Shown: positions 24,988 to 37,557 of the stretch, piece after piece
Layout of the letters: every line of letters starts with the position of its first letter
How positions within the stretch are numbered: position 1 is the first letter of the stretch
Assembly (NCBI GenBank): GCA_029931535.1
Contig: JAQPZY010001628.1
Span: forward strand, 798,001-862,000
Reading direction: 5' to 3'
Origin: Margaritifera margaritifera
Taxonomy: Eukaryota; Mollusca; Bivalvia; Unionida; Margaritiferidae
Length of the DNA: 64,000 nucleotides
Notes under the pieces: model-generated
What the model was told of the DNA's origin: nothing
The model's database searches: none
The model's input: the letters and a program-made list of their open reading frames with translations, nothing else
Program-made: the position numbers and the translations under genes

Positions 24988-24988
<1 letters not shown>

Positions 24989-25046
<58 letters not shown>
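24989..25046. repeat. (CA)n microsatellite
   Basis: Twenty-nine CA units, followed by a short inverted ACACACATTCATGTGTGTGT segment that can pair with itself. Confidence 0.95.
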
Positions 25047-25047
<1 letters not shown>

Positions 25048-26538
25048 TTACACACACATTCATGTGTGTGTGTGTGAATGTCAAAGGAAACTCGTTCAAT
25101 TTTTAAAAAAAATTGAAAAGATGTCAATTTGTATAAATATATACGTATACCCCTTTTTCAGGGAGGGTGCTGTTTCTCGAGATTTTATGTATTCTTGTTT
25201 TCACCTAAAAAGTAAAGACACTGGTCAATCATAACGTACAGGCAACGATTTCAATACACCGACAAAGATGTTTCCACGCACTGGCAAGGATAAAAATTGC
25301 GGAAGCAGGAGAAACGGAGAGGGTTTGTGATCGATTTCTGTATAAGACAATAATGCTGCTGGTGATAATAGTCGTACGTAATGTTTAAAAGTTTCGACTT
25401 TTGACCCGCACTTTCTGTAACAATTATTTTCTTAACTTTTGACTCAAAACTCAATTAAATCAGCCGTTTTTAACAAAGATTTCCGATTTTCGGAAACTCT
25501 TTCGCGCCCTGTGGTTAATTTCAATGTTGGCCATGAAAAAGCTAATGATTCAACATAATCCAACAGTTTTGTACTTAGAGAACGTACATTCTAATGTTTT
25601 TTGTAGCTGTGATTTCATCACAACGCGTTTGTACAACAAATTTATTTTAAAGCAGATAATTATGTTTGAAATATCATCCGTTATTTTGTCGTTTACTTGT
25701 TAGTTTGAAGCAAGTATTCCTACAAATGAAGTATACTGTCATGCTTTTCATGTATTTTAGCTAATCAATAGGTGTAACGTATCTTAAAATGTGTATCCGA
25801 GGTGAGAAGATTACGTAGTTTGTAATGCGAGGAAGAGGGACGGTACTTTATGTGCAAGCCCCAAGCTACACGTTAAGTCTCCAAAAGGCATGTATATACT
25901 TTTTCTGTACTCTAAATAGTACATACATACCCGATTTCCCCATACCTTAGAAAGGAGTCAGCCGTTTCTAATACTTTCATTCAGTGGCTTGATTCAATAC
26001 GTCTGCAAATAAATACCAGGAAACTTCCCATTCAGTCTCAACATGACCATTCTGACGGATCGAGGAAATAAGTTCCTTCTGGTCAGATTTGTGTCAAGAA
26101 AGCCAGAAAGAGTACGACTTGGTTCAAAAATTGTAAAATAAAATATATATATATATATATATTTTAAATAGAAATTGGCAACGAATTTGTTGGTCTACAC
26201 CACGAACCACCCACCACCCAACTTAGTGCACTCCGTCGGAGTTGTTCAAGTCCGATAATAATATTGGCCCAATCTTTGTTTCGTATTTGACGTCATAAAA
26301 TACTTAAATGACACCATATAATTTTTTTATCTTCATGGATCTCAACGAAATGATTTGCGATTCGTTGGCTATCGCGATCTTCAGTGGGCGCCATTTCTAG
26401 GATCAAGAAATCTTAGAGAAAAGAGTGATAGGTATTTATTGATTTATTTATTTTTGTCGGCTTATAATACGAGCAACTTAACCTAAAACTTCGCAAATTA
26501 TGTCATTTTTCTTCGGATCTGAACGAAATAATATGTAA

Positions 26539-26674
26539 TATTCAATAATTTGTAGTATTCAATAATTTGTAGTATTCAATAATTTGTAGTATTCAATAAT
26601 TTGTAATATTCAATAATTTGTAGTATTCAATAATTTGTAGTATTCAATAATTTGTAGTATTCAATAATTTGTAG
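26539..26674 (+). repeat. 17-bp minisatellite, eight units
   Basis: Eight head-to-tail copies of TATTCAATAATTTGTAG, with one base change in unit four only. It sits in the loop of the large inverted repeat. Confidence 0.97.
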
Positions 26675-26769
26675 TATTACAGGTGCTTCAGTGGACACTC
26701 TAGACACCTCGAATATTAGACCAAAAAAGAGAAAGGATTCGTGCTGCATATATTTCTCTTTCATGGAAC

Positions 26770-26912
26770 AAATTTTCCAGAGTCAGATCCAGGAATATAA
26801 TTTACAAAGGGGGAGGAGATGGGGGGGGGGGGGGGGCTAGACAAATAGGCAAGTGGTCTGTGGGATGGAACCCCTGGTGGGGGCCCAAAAGGCGAAGCCC
26901 CCTGAAGTTCCT
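26770..26912 (+). repeat. Dispersed G-rich repeat, copy 2
   Basis: Second copy of the element at 2995-3135. It contains a run of 16 G at 26821-26836 and GGCGAAGCCCCCTGAAGT at the right end. Confidence 0.6.
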
Positions 26913-28626
26913 GCATTTTAAGAGTTTCCAGTGCACAATTTTAACCATCTAACTGTAAAGAAGTATTATTCTAGGAAAAGTTCCGGTTGTTTCGCGCTTA
27001 TTTGTAGTGTGTTTTCGTGTGTGTGTGTGTGTGTGTGGGGGGGGAGGTTGTTTAATAAAATTGTTAATTGGAAGAAAAAAGTGTTTAAACTTTCTAACTC
27101 GGGCTATACTTTTTATAGAGATTAAATTGTATGTGTTGTGAATTCCGAGAGTAGTCATTTCTATTTCCAGGATAACTTCACTTACAAGGGGTTGTGTTAT
27201 ACAGAAGCATATGAAAAAGAGGAAGGAAAGACCCTCTTCTTCCCAAATATATATCGTAGTTCAACTCAGTGCGCTCTTTAATTGGTGCCTGGTCGAAATC
27301 CGGTCAAGAGTTAAGTTGAAGGGGGTTACCCTGTCCGAAAAATCGCTAAAACATTGAAGTGGTGAGACATTATTACAGTATTGAAAATAAATACTGGAGG
27401 AGAGATTACCAAGAAAAAAAAATTATCACATGTGCTAGACTGATTTAATTCGATATACATGTACAAAAATATACTTGACTTTCTGGCTGCTTCATTACGG
27501 GCAAAACAGATAAAATACACGCATTTAGGACTTTCGCGGAAAATGAAACATCGTACAAAGTTGATCTCACATATTCCATCAGAAGAAGGATGGTAACAAC
27601 AAGGCAAAAGCGTAGAAAAAGGAATCAAAACCAACCAATTTATGTAATGTCCGACAATACTGTCATAGGCTTCATTTAAAGACTATTTTCGAAAGAAAAA
27701 TATCTAAATCCTTGAAAACTTTGCCAAGAACTATATGAATCAAAGAATTCTCTTCAAACAGCTTTCATTTTATATGTAATTCTTTTTTTTTTCAAAAGAA
27801 AAAATAATAGTTGTGCACAACAACAACAGCAAAATCACGCATATACATATAGAAATTAGACTAGCTGTCTAACTCGCACATTCTGTAAATGTACTATTTA
27901 TAGTACAGCATCACTGCAAAAAGTATATTATACATGTAGATTGGAACCTAGCTTGTGGGTGTGGGGCTTGCGTTTTAACTTATTCTTGAGCCACCATCTT
28001 CTTAATCCTCTAACTCCAGATACACTTTTTTTAACAAATGCACCCATTGAATAACTACAACTTCTGGAAAGCATAACAGTATAGCTCATTTGAATGATTA
28101 CCTTACTTCAAAATGACAAGTAAACGACAAGGTAACGATTGATATTTCATACATACAGCATCGTTGGATCTGCGTTGTAACAAAATCGTTCTACAATGCA
28201 TTGTAATGCAATCACGGCCATAAAACAAAAAATCGTGTTATGTATACATAAAAAACTACTTTGAATCGTGTGCTCTTTAATAGCAAGTATTAAAATTGTC
28301 TCGAAGTAATTTCCGAACATCAAAAATCTATGTTGGAACGGCAAACGTAACTTTATGGATGTCAAACATTGATCCTTAAGGAATTGATTATTACAGAAAG
28401 TAAGGGTCAAAAGTTGAATCATTTAGACATTCCGTGTAGCTATTATCAGTAGCAGAATTATTGTATTTATATGAATAAAACAGAAATCGATCACAAACCC
28501 TCTCCGTGGATCCTGCTTTCTCCATTTTTATCGTTGCCAGTACGTATAAATATCATTGCTGGTGCGTTGGCATTGTTGCCGGTGCGTTATGATTGACTGG
28601 TGTGGTAAAATTCGCAGATATATTAG

Positions 28627-28812
<186 letters not shown>

Positions 28813-28980
28813 TTTTTTAAAATCGAATTCAACACAACATTCTACAGACTGTCATAACAGGAAAGCGAAGTCAACGACGCCAAAAACGAAATTAGATTGT
28901 GTGTGAGACGTTAATATTAGAATATTTTAACAATATACTATAATAATGGCCTAAATCCATAAACCTACTTGAAATTAACA

Positions 28981-28986
28981 AATAAA
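28981..28986 (+). other. Candidate polyadenylation signal AATAAA
   Basis: AATAAA lies 169 bases past the stop codon of calcyphosin-like copy 2, a plausible 3' UTR length. Its use is not shown. Confidence 0.45.
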
Positions 28987-28989
28987 ATG

Positions 28990-30130
28990 TAATTGCTTTA
29001 TAGATACTTTCCGTACACTCGAAGCAAAACATGCTGTGTCACCACTGGATGTTACATGAAAACAATATACCAGGTATGTTTGCTGAATGCATGTTTTCTA
29101 AAAATTATGTGACATCGAATTTAATAGCTCAGTCTGAGAGCTATTTGTATTCTGAAAAGAAAGAAAAAAAAAAAAAAACACTATCGCCTACCTTTCATAA
29201 CTTTTTTGGTGGTATAATTAGTTACATTTTACATATTTTTCTTTCAAATCTGTTATTTATTGCAAACGGAAACTGAACCTTTTTTTAAAAAAAAAACGTG
29301 CATTCTATTGCAATCTGCCGTATAAACACTCGTAAAAATTAATCTTTTTACAGCTATTTAAATTTTGGTAAAAAAACCCCAAAACAACAACTCAAAATTA
29401 GTCGGAAAAGACTATTTTTCCCCATAATATTTGGGGTATTGCATATTCTATGAAAGTAAAAATTAACTCAAATCCTAAGAGTTGGCATATTTACTGGTAC
29501 TCCACTATTATCCTTACCTACTCATGTGCTTGTATAAATAAACTAATATTGTTGAAAATAATACCATGATGCAGATTTGAATGCACTGGTTAGTGAGATT
29601 GTAAAGCGTCAGAAGTGAGGAAATGTTTTACGGTTGTTTTACCACAAAATTTTAGACACTTGATAAATTCAAAGTTCTTTGAACCAACTATTTTATTTCA
29701 TAACTTTTTTTTTCATAAAAACAATGCATTTCAGTGACCATTAATCTGGCATATTATTTCATACTAGTAGAAAAGTTTGATAACATTCCAAAATCGTTTA
29801 TAATTTTCACTATCACTTGGTCGACTTTCCCTTCGACTACACTTTCCTCCAGTTTGACCGCGCTCATGCCATTCTTTATATCGATATCATCAACACATCT
29901 TCACAGTATTATGGGTTTGATTTTGTCCACATATTAAAGGCCGATCTTGGCTGTTATTGGTCAAGTAGGTGTAAATTAGTTATAAGGTGTGAACACCTAA
30001 CACATCTTGCTATAAATCAGATGTGCAAGTAAGAAATCAAGGACAACCAGACAATCAGATACCTATAAGTCACAATTTTCCTAGATGGCAACTAAGCCCA
30101 GACTGGGACTAGGTGAAATCTGGCCCCCTA
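28990..30130. other. No recognised feature
   Basis: AT-rich flank of the second calcyphosin-like exon. Short frames at 29031-29276 and 29734-30032 have no protein signature. Confidence 0.45.
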
Positions 30131-30131
30131 G

Positions 30132-30336
30132 GTTCTTTATTCGGTATTTCTTTTTACAGTACAGTTATGAAGTTGAAGTTCTTCATCCAGTGTCTCCTTT
30201 TACGGTAGAGTTTTGTCTTTTCATTTCTTCATCCGGTATCTCCTTTTTACGTAGAGTTTTGGCTTTCAAGTTCTTCATCCGGTATCTCCTTTTTACGGTA
30301 GAGTTTTGGCTTTCACGTTCTTCATCAGGTATTTTC
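30132..30336 (+). repeat. Minisatellite of about 46 bp, four to five units
   Basis: Units TTCTTCATCCGGTATCTCCT followed by TTTTACGGTAGAGTTTTGGC start at about 30179, 30225, 30271 and 30318, with a degraded first unit at 30132. Confidence 0.85.
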
Positions 30337-30452
30337 ACAGATCCGGGGGTGGGAGGTAAAATCACATGGAACTGCAGCTATAGTGTGAGAATGCCTGGTG
30401 TTTCTTAGATTGTTTCTTCATTCAGTTGACACGGGTGTTCTCTGCATCTTTT

Positions 30453-30455
<3 letters not shown>

Positions 30456-30499
<44 letters not shown>
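30456..30499. repeat. (TA)n microsatellite
   Basis: Twenty-two TA units. Confidence 0.95.
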
Positions 30500-30504
<5 letters not shown>

Positions 30505-32160
30505 TTTGATCAAAGTAACCTACATTGTGTGTACAAATCACTAAGCAATTGTGAACAAAGTTAAAAGCTCAGAGTGATAGACAGCCCTACTGACCCCCTT
30601 CCCCACTCCAATTCATAAATCATTTTTGTAGGTTTGACTTGTTCACTTATGCAGTTTAATGAACGCAAACGTATGGATCTATTTTGTGGCGGAAAAGTGT
30701 AAAATGGAAAACAAATTTGCCAATGTTTTCATAATTTTCAGCAAATTAACGAACTTCTTTATCCTGAATCTATATAATCTACTGTAGTAAGTAAGATCTG
30801 TAACATTCCATTATACATTTCAAAGGAAATCGTTAAACTGTACCGGAGATATTTGTTCACTGTATGTTTTTATTGTTTGTCTATTTTTACTTATTAGCTG
30901 TTTGATAAACGTACTGTGATGATACTGTCCCATTCATCAACGTTTATATTACAACCGTTCTCAAAGGCAGAATATTCTCTGATTAATTTTAGATACGTAA
31001 TACTTAGTTGCTCGTAATTTCAGTCTGTGTATAGTTATTTATTATCCATGTACAAACATTTTAAATTTTACAATATTTCCACTATTGAATACGGAGGTTT
31101 TCAACTTGAGATGTGTACTTGCACAGTATACATGTTAATAAAATATTTATTTATTGGAAATACTTTGCATTCTTTGTTTCCAAATTATTTTGAGTTTCGT
31201 CTTAAAATAGTATTTTGATACCCTCTAAACACCCAAACATACAAGGATGATATTTTTACATGAACACCAACATATGCGTGTATGAATCAACATATGTTCT
31301 TATTGTGAATTATCTTTAAAAAAAAAGAACCACTTTGACTCTGGATAGGAAGTAAAGCATTAATGTATACACATTATCTATAGTAATTCACAAAGCTAGT
31401 ATAAACAAGCAAATTCAGTAAATGTATACCCCTGCTTCAGCTCCCTTACACTTGTCTAGCTTGAAAATGCTTACATCTCACCTTGCCTTTGAAGACAGCA
31501 CCTATATACAGCTCGCAATATATCCTAATATCCTTTAGTATGGTGCATAAATGTAATAGTTTTCAAAATGTTTCGCAAATCACTGAAATGGCATAAAACT
31601 TACATAGTGGAAAAGAATGTGGCGGACTGACGGATGAAAATGCGAATTAGATATCCTCCGCCTTTAGACGAAAGGCTGGGTGCAATAATAACTTTTGGGA
31701 AAGTCTAAAGCTTTTCTGTAGGCAGTAAAGTCCATCAGCTTGTATACAAAACAAATTTGAAAAAAATCAGATATGAACGAAATCCTGTGCACAAAGCCCA
31801 CAGCTTTTCCTAAGCCACTGCATTATGAAGTGTCGGTGTAAACTCGAACACAATTTTCCTTCCGCAAACTTTGCCTCAATATTTCCCGCAATTTTGTTAT
31901 CATCGGTGGAGAGAATAACCTAAATGTACCTTAAAGCTGCCTTTACTTAGAAGTAGCTTGTTTTTGACAGATTCTTTTCTTGCAAAATACTTTTTATACA
32001 ACTTCTCAAATCCGTCCATTGCAAAGGTCCAATTTGATGCTAATATCCAAACAATCTGCTCCAAAATGAAAAATTCTTCTTAGCAAAAGTTCAAATTGAT
32101 TATAAATATAAAACCCAAACCAACACCCAAAACGAGAACAGCACATTATACGCAAACCCC
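30500..32160. other. No recognised feature
   Basis: AT-rich intergenic or intronic sequence. No coding signature or clear repeat was seen. Confidence 0.45.
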
Positions 32161-32179
32161 GTGTTTAATAGTCCTAAAT

Positions 32180-32880
32180 GCAGGCACTATTAGGGCATGG
32201 TTGACCTTGGAGACGATTGACCAACAGGTCTCGGTGATCTGGATCTTTAGTCAAGGCATGCGGTTTTGAACTAAATTTACTGTGCAGAAAACATTATTTT
32301 CTTATTAGACTTACTATTACTGTGAACTGTGGCCTTTCGACCCCAAACAACTTTTGGTTCCTTTATTACCCTAAGGGTACGTCATCCACAAAGTTTAATT
32401 AAGGCACATATTCAAGAACAAAAGTTATTCTGCAAATCCCATTTCTCTTTGATTGAAAACTACTTTGACCTTTGATCTTTTAACCTCAAAATCAACAAGC
32501 CTCTTCTATACCTTAAGTGCAAGCCTTCCATAAGATTTAGTCATGGTACATGATCTAGAACTAAAGTTATTGGGCAAAAACCAGTTCACAGTGACCTTGA
32601 CCTTTGAACCCTGAATCAATATGACTCTTCTTACCCAAAGTGAAATTCATCCACAACTTTGCTGAAGCTACATGACTGAAAACTGAATGTTTTGTGCAGA
32701 AACAATTTTACATTTTTCATCCACAATCACCTTTACATTTGACCTTCTGACTCCAAAATCCACAGACTTCTACCTTGCTCCAAATGCAAGGCCTTATTCC
32801 TCACAGCTCATACTGTTTCAGAATGTATCGTTGCCATATGGCTGTTTGGACTCCAGGTCATCTCAACCTAAGTACATCAT
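32180..32880 (+). repeat. Family C tandem repeat block, left part
   Basis: Degenerate units of about 140-165 bp carry TGACCTTTGATCTTTT or GTGACCTTGACCTTTGA, then CTTCTT...CCC(A)AAGTGCAAG, then TAGAACTAAAGTTATT and TGTGCAGAAA. The block resumes at 33430. Confidence 0.8.
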
Positions 32881-33164
32881 TTCTGCGCATTAGTACACGA
32901 ACACATTGACTGGATCCTCTCTTGGATCTAATCATATATCGAAATCCAATCCAAAACAAGAGTAAAAGAACCTGACTGTGTATGGCGCCTCAGATAAGTC
33001 TCATTGTTACGGATTCCGTATATTGTTACGTGTGCCGCGTGCTACCTTGCAACATCGTCAGCCCTGCGTTCCATCACCGCAAGTGAAGAATTCCCGACTT
33101 TTTCATGCAATGTATTTGTCAAACTCTCCTAATTCTGCACTAAGGGACTGACAATTTAATTTTC

Positions 33165-33184
33165 GGGGGGGGGGGGGGGGGGGG
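33165..33184. repeat. Run of 20 G
   Basis: A homopolymer of 20 guanines on the plus strand, possibly G-quadruplex forming and of uncertain true length. Confidence 0.9.
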
Positions 33185-33398
33185 ATTTCGATTTATTTTG
33201 TTTCTTTACCTCAAGATTTTTTTCTGCGGGCATATCAATTATGCCTTTATTATTAGAAAAAGGTTCTTTATCTGTATGTAGTAAAATAGGTAAAATCAAA
33301 CATGACATACAGTTTGAGAGATAGTTTACCTAGGTTTTGTTCTTACAATAATACATAAGTTTGTTTAGTGAGATGGTCAACTGACAAGTTATGTAAAC

Positions 33399-33432
33399 CA
33401 GGTGAGCAATATCAGGTCTGCTTCGACCTGTT
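33399..33432 (+). repeat. Shared hairpin motif AGGTGAGCAATATCAGGTC, copy 3
   Basis: AGGTGAGCAATATCAGGTC is followed by TGCTTCGACCTGTTTCTT. CAGGTC and GACCTG form a perfect 6-bp stem around TGCTTC. Family C units start directly to the right. Confidence 0.75.
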
Positions 33433-34076
33433 TCTTCTTTCCGTCACAGTCATCTTGACCTTTGAACTTTTGGCCCCCAAATTGATAGGTTTTTTCCTTA
33501 ACCCAAGTGCAAGCATTCCAAAAAGTTTGGTCCAGGTCTGTGACCAGGAACTAAATTTATTGTACAGAAACCAATTTAAAAAAATTCAATTACAGTGGCT
33601 TTGAAATTTGACTTTTTGATCCCCAAAGTGATAGGTTTCTTCCTTGCCGCAAGTGCAAGACATTCACAAAGTTTGGTCCAGTTCTGTGATGTAGAACTGA
33701 TCTTACTGTGCGGAAACCATTTTTCTTTTTTTCACAGTGATCTTGACCTTTGACCTTGTGTCCCAAAAATCATTGGGCTTCTTCCTTACCCCAAGTGCAA
33801 GCCATCTACAAAGTATGGTCCAGGTAACTGATTTAGAACTAAAGTTACTGTAAAGAAACCATGTTTCTTCATTCAGTTACAGTGACCTTGACTTTTGACT
33901 ATATGACCCTCACGATTGATAGGCTTCTTCCTTACCCCATGGGCAAGTAATCCATAAAGTTTGGTCCAAATTTTCCTTCTTTCAGTCAGTGACATTGACC
34001 TTTGACCTTTTGACTACCATGATCAATAGGCTTCTTCCTTATCCCAAGTGCAAGTCATCCATTTTGTAATGTTAGA
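33430..34076 (+). repeat. Family C tandem repeat block with DR1-like sites
   Basis: Four to five units of about 150 bp. Two contain TGACCTTTGACCT exactly (33744-33756 and 33996-34008), which on the minus strand is a perfect DR1 nuclear-receptor element, AGGTCA-A-AGGTCA. Other units carry one-base variants. Confidence 0.8.
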
Positions 34077-34252
34077 CTGTGGAGAACTGAAGTTATTTTA
34101 CAGATATAAAATAGGGAACGAACGGATGGATGTACAGTGAACAGAACATAATATGCTCTGCCTTATGATGGGCATATGAAAAGTATGCATGTATGTATGT
34201 ACAGGTTTTTAAAATCAGCACAATACTGGCTATATAGTGCAGTATATGTTTT

Positions 34253-34254
<2 letters not shown>

Positions 34255-34333
<79 letters not shown>
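34255..34333. repeat. (TA)n microsatellite
   Basis: About 39 TA units. The frames across it are Ile-Tyr artefacts. Confidence 0.97.
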
Positions 34334-34339
<6 letters not shown>

Positions 34340-34632
34340 CTTATAAAACAAAGATAAAGGCAAAAAAGGGTAAAATCCTTAAAACACAAAGTCAATATTT
34401 TTAATAAACCACATTCTTTTAAAAAGTCTAAGATCTCAACTGGAACATCACAAGATGCATACCAGTGCAAAAAGGTTGCCTCTTATAACATGCACAAGGG
34501 TCCAACAGGCCTGTTCTACATCCCTGAGCCCAAATTGGGCCATTAAAAAAACCTGTTAATAAAACTTGCCTTTGACCAAATCTTAAATACTGTGCTACTG
34601 TACTGCATTTATGGCCAAAACATCGCCTGAAC

Positions 34633-34666
34633 AAGTGGCCCAAGTAGGCCTGATATCGCTCACCTG
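34633..34666 (-). repeat. Shared hairpin motif GGTGAGCGATATCAGGCC, copy 4
   Basis: Read on the minus strand: AGGTGAGCGATATCAGGCC then TACTTGGGCCACTT. It marks the left end of a family B block. Confidence 0.75.
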
Positions 34667-35530
34667 GTTTATGTAGCTAAACAGTTGACCATTTTACTAA
34701 ACAGTCTTATGTAGTATAATAGGATTAGACCTATATAAATTATCTTTCAAACATTATATTATGTTGTATTTACCTATTTTACTAGATCCTGAAAAAAATT
34801 CTTTCCAAAGATAAAGGTATACTTAATATGCACAGTCTCTTGCTCAAAACTGAGTCATCCAAGATCTTGATGATATAAACCTAATTACCAAGTTTTATCG
34901 AAACTGCATGAGAAATATAGTCAAGATATCTCATTAATCTGTGCTGATTTCACTTATTAGCGAACCTCTCTACAACAATGATAATATAACCTTAAGGTGC
35001 AGAAAATCTGATTGGAATTCAGTCTCCAGAGTGGTAACAAGCTCAGCCAATCAGATATGAAATTACTCCATTCATAGATCTTGCTCATAATCACACTCAT
35101 CTAACATCTTGATAATATAAGACTATTTAACAAGTTTGATCAATAGCTGATGAGTAATATCGTTACTAGATTGCTGACAAGCTCAGCCAATCAGATGCAA
35201 GGTCATATCATTAATATGCATACATTTCACTCATAATCATACTCAACAACCAAGGTCCTGATGACACAGGCTATTCAGCCAGTTTTACCAAAATCCTCTA
35301 AAAGAAACAATCTCAGGAGTGGTAAAAACAATCTCCAACAAAGTTGCAAGATCACATAAATATACATCGGTCTCACTTATAATAATAAAAAAAAAAATGA
35401 AAACCCATCTAACATTCTGATGATACTAGTCTATTTACCAAGTTTGATTACAATGGTGTCAGAAACTGTCTCTCAGGTGATAGAAACTCAGCCAGTCATA
35501 TGCAGGATCATCTCATTATATACATACAGT
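34667..35530. repeat. Dispersed repeat family B with degenerate tandem units, copy 1
   Basis: A 170-bp arm is followed by five to six degenerate units of about 130-180 bp. Each has CATCTTGATGATAT, TTTACCAAGTTTGATC, CAGTCTCCAGAGTGGTAACA, AGCTCAGCCAATCAGATG and CATTAATATGCAT forms. The same arm-plus-unit arrangement recurs at 49369-50420 in the same orientation. Non-coding. Confidence 0.85.
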
Positions 35531-37000
35531 AAAACATAGTATGAAGATGGAAAAAATCATGTTACAATCAGTGCTAGGTGAAATCTGCATACTCTATCAA
35601 GCATTATACACACATTTGTTAAAAGTAAATTTTTAAATCAGATACCTATAACAAATATCTGACAGGGTCTCAAGAGGTTAACTCAAACTAGTGTTGTAAG
35701 TGCATTAAATATGAACACCCTATAATGAAAGTAACTTGCCTCAAAACTTCAACAAAGTGGGATGCCTGTGCCGAGTCAATGTGACTCCACAAGCTCTCCC
35801 TATTCTTTGAATAACTGAGCATTAAAAAATAAACAAAAATTGATGGCAACATACCTGCATTCAAAACTGAATAACACTTCCACACTGCTAGCTTTTCCAT
35901 TCCAACAACTGAAATAAACACACTTTGCAGTTTTTGTGTGGAGTAAAATCAGACTGCAAAGAAACATTGCTGCTGATCATGAACTAACCAATAATCTTTA
36001 AAAAAGATGGTTTAAACATTTCATTCTAGGCAGTGAAGTGTAATGACTTTTCTTTCTTCTACACACATTCCGTTTTACCAAACTTCAAACTAATTCGGTT
36101 GTTCTTCTTAGGATACTTTACCTATACAAAATAGCCTCTGTGACCACCTTATCTATTAATTGCCTCTATGACAATTAACCGTAACTGCCCAGGGATGATA
36201 GTATGTCATGAACATTAAGCGTGAAGCTATGTAAATCACAACTGTCTATGCTGCAGACTACGGGCATATATTTCAGCGTCAAGAAAAATCTATTTTTTTC
36301 ATGACCATATGGGGGGTTTGGAAGAATAAAACTGCATTTTTTGTGTGACACGTTGTGACCTGGCAGGTATGTGTTGAATGTCCATGAGGAATTTTTTGTA
36401 ACTGATAAGGTTTGCCTTGTCTGACATATGTGTATATAAGACAAAGACATACATGTGCTTCTACTGGCAGTAGGACTAAAATACCATTTAATAGGACATC
36501 TACCGCATATACCATTTTATAGCTGAAATCTACTGCTTTTTAAAAATAAAAGATTTTTAAAATAAAAAAATGGAATTTGTACGTGTTATACCCCCACATT
36601 ACAGAAACCAGTCTACTGGTGACTGGAAATGTTATGCTAGTTGCAATGATGTGGCTGAGTAATTGGATTAAATTGGCTTAAGAAGGCTAATATGCATACA
36701 CAACAAGCTGCTAATTGATTACCTTATTGTTGTAATCTGGAGAGTTTAAGGCCAAATGCAGAATGTTTTATGAGGGATTTTAAGAAAGAAAGGGATCTAT
36801 GTTGGTCCATGATGGCTTTCGAGTCTTTGAATAAAAATCAACCAACCTTTGGTGGAGGTGAGATAAAAAGGAAAGACCAACAAAAAATGATTTTGGCAGA
36901 AACACTTGATTTAGTATTTCGAGTTTTTGTATTGTTTAATTGATATTGCATTGTTCAAAAGTTTTTAGAGGGATATATAAGGGCAGCTCATATTTTTTTG
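35531..37000. other. No recognised feature
   Basis: AT-rich. The minus-strand frames at 36175-36515 overlap each other and show no family signature. Confidence 0.4.
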
Positions 37001-37016
37001 TTCAGTTCATGTAAAA

Positions 37017-37397
37017 TGCAGAAACATGTGCTTTCTCCCAATGCTAAAAAACTACTGGCTAAGAAATATGACTCATGAATGCATCTGAAGCCCAACTCAG
37101 GGGTGAACTTAGCTTGGAAGAGTATTGAAGAGCAGTCAGCATCCATAAAAATCCAGCCACAGAAAACTGAAGTTTGAACTTCTTTGCAGGCTGAGCATGG
37201 TTGTTTTGTCATTGCCACATTCTAATGCTGATAGAGAGAGTACATTTCCTTTCTTCACAAAATACAAAGTAATTCAAGGGGAAATATGGACCAGAAAACT
37301 ACTGGTAATTGTGAAACTTAATTATCACAATGAATGTCATCAGTGGTCAACAGTCAGTGATCTTATGAAGGAAACTAAAAACGCTTGTGGATTTTAA
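37017..37397 (+). pseudogene. Possible decayed coding sequence, unknown family
   Basis: One frame from 37017 reads KHVLSPNAKKLLAKKYDS, a TGA, MHLKPNSGVNLAWKSIEEQS, later a second TGA, then TSLQAEHGCFVIATF. A shift to another frame then gives TKYKVIQGEIWTRKLLVIVK and NYHNECHQWSTVSDLMKETK before a stop at 37397. The composition is protein-like across the shift, and both stops could come from CGA by CpG decay. I do not recognise the family. A transposon protein or host pseudogene are both possible; chance remains an option. Confidence 0.35.
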
Positions 37398-37434
37398 GAA
37401 AAATCTTTGCAGTGAACTATGAAATATACAACTC

Positions 37435-37557
37435 TTTTTCATTTCACTGTCAATACACTGACTTAAGTATTAATTAATTATTACTCTAACATTTTTCATT
37501 TCACTGTCAATACACTGACTTAAGTATTAATTAATTATTACTCTAACATTTTTCATT
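37435..37557. repeat. Perfect 57-bp tandem duplication
   Basis: The unit TTTTTCATTTCACTGTCAAT...ATTACTCTAACA occurs at 37435-37491 and 37492-37548, identical, with the start of a third copy after it. It contains AATTAATTAATTA. Confidence 0.97.

Larger units (their letters stand above)
25212..28610. repeat. Large inverted repeat, arms about 720 bp, loop about 2 kb
   Basis: The left arm (25212-25930) matches the reverse complement of the right arm (27885-28610). Shared blocks include GGTCAATCATAACG at the outer tip, GAGAGGGTTTGTGATCGATT in the middle and GCAAGCCCC further in. CTAAATAGTACAT stands against CTATAAATAGTACAT at the inner end. The arms are imperfect, with indels. The outer end of the right arm is about 100 bp from the calcyphosin-like exon at 28711. 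No transposase is recognisable in the loop. Confidence 0.85.
33240..34830. repeat. Inverted arms flanking the family C block and (TA)n
   Basis: About 180 bp at 33240-33419 (from GCCTTTATTATTAGAAAAAG through AGTAAAATAGGTAAA and GATGGTCAACTG to the hairpin motif) matches the reverse complement of 34646-34830. The hairpin motifs face inwards and the arms run outwards. Confidence 0.75.

Noticed and set aside
26539..26674. CRISPR-like regular repeats
   Set aside because: Units are contiguous with no spacers, in a eukaryotic setting. The arrays at 46895-47189 and 59384-59537 are likewise plain minisatellites.
34093..34470. 125-residue minus frame rich in Tyr-Ile
   Set aside because: It is the translation of the (TA)n microsatellite with AT-rich flanks. 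The same artefact explains the frames at 11427-11665.
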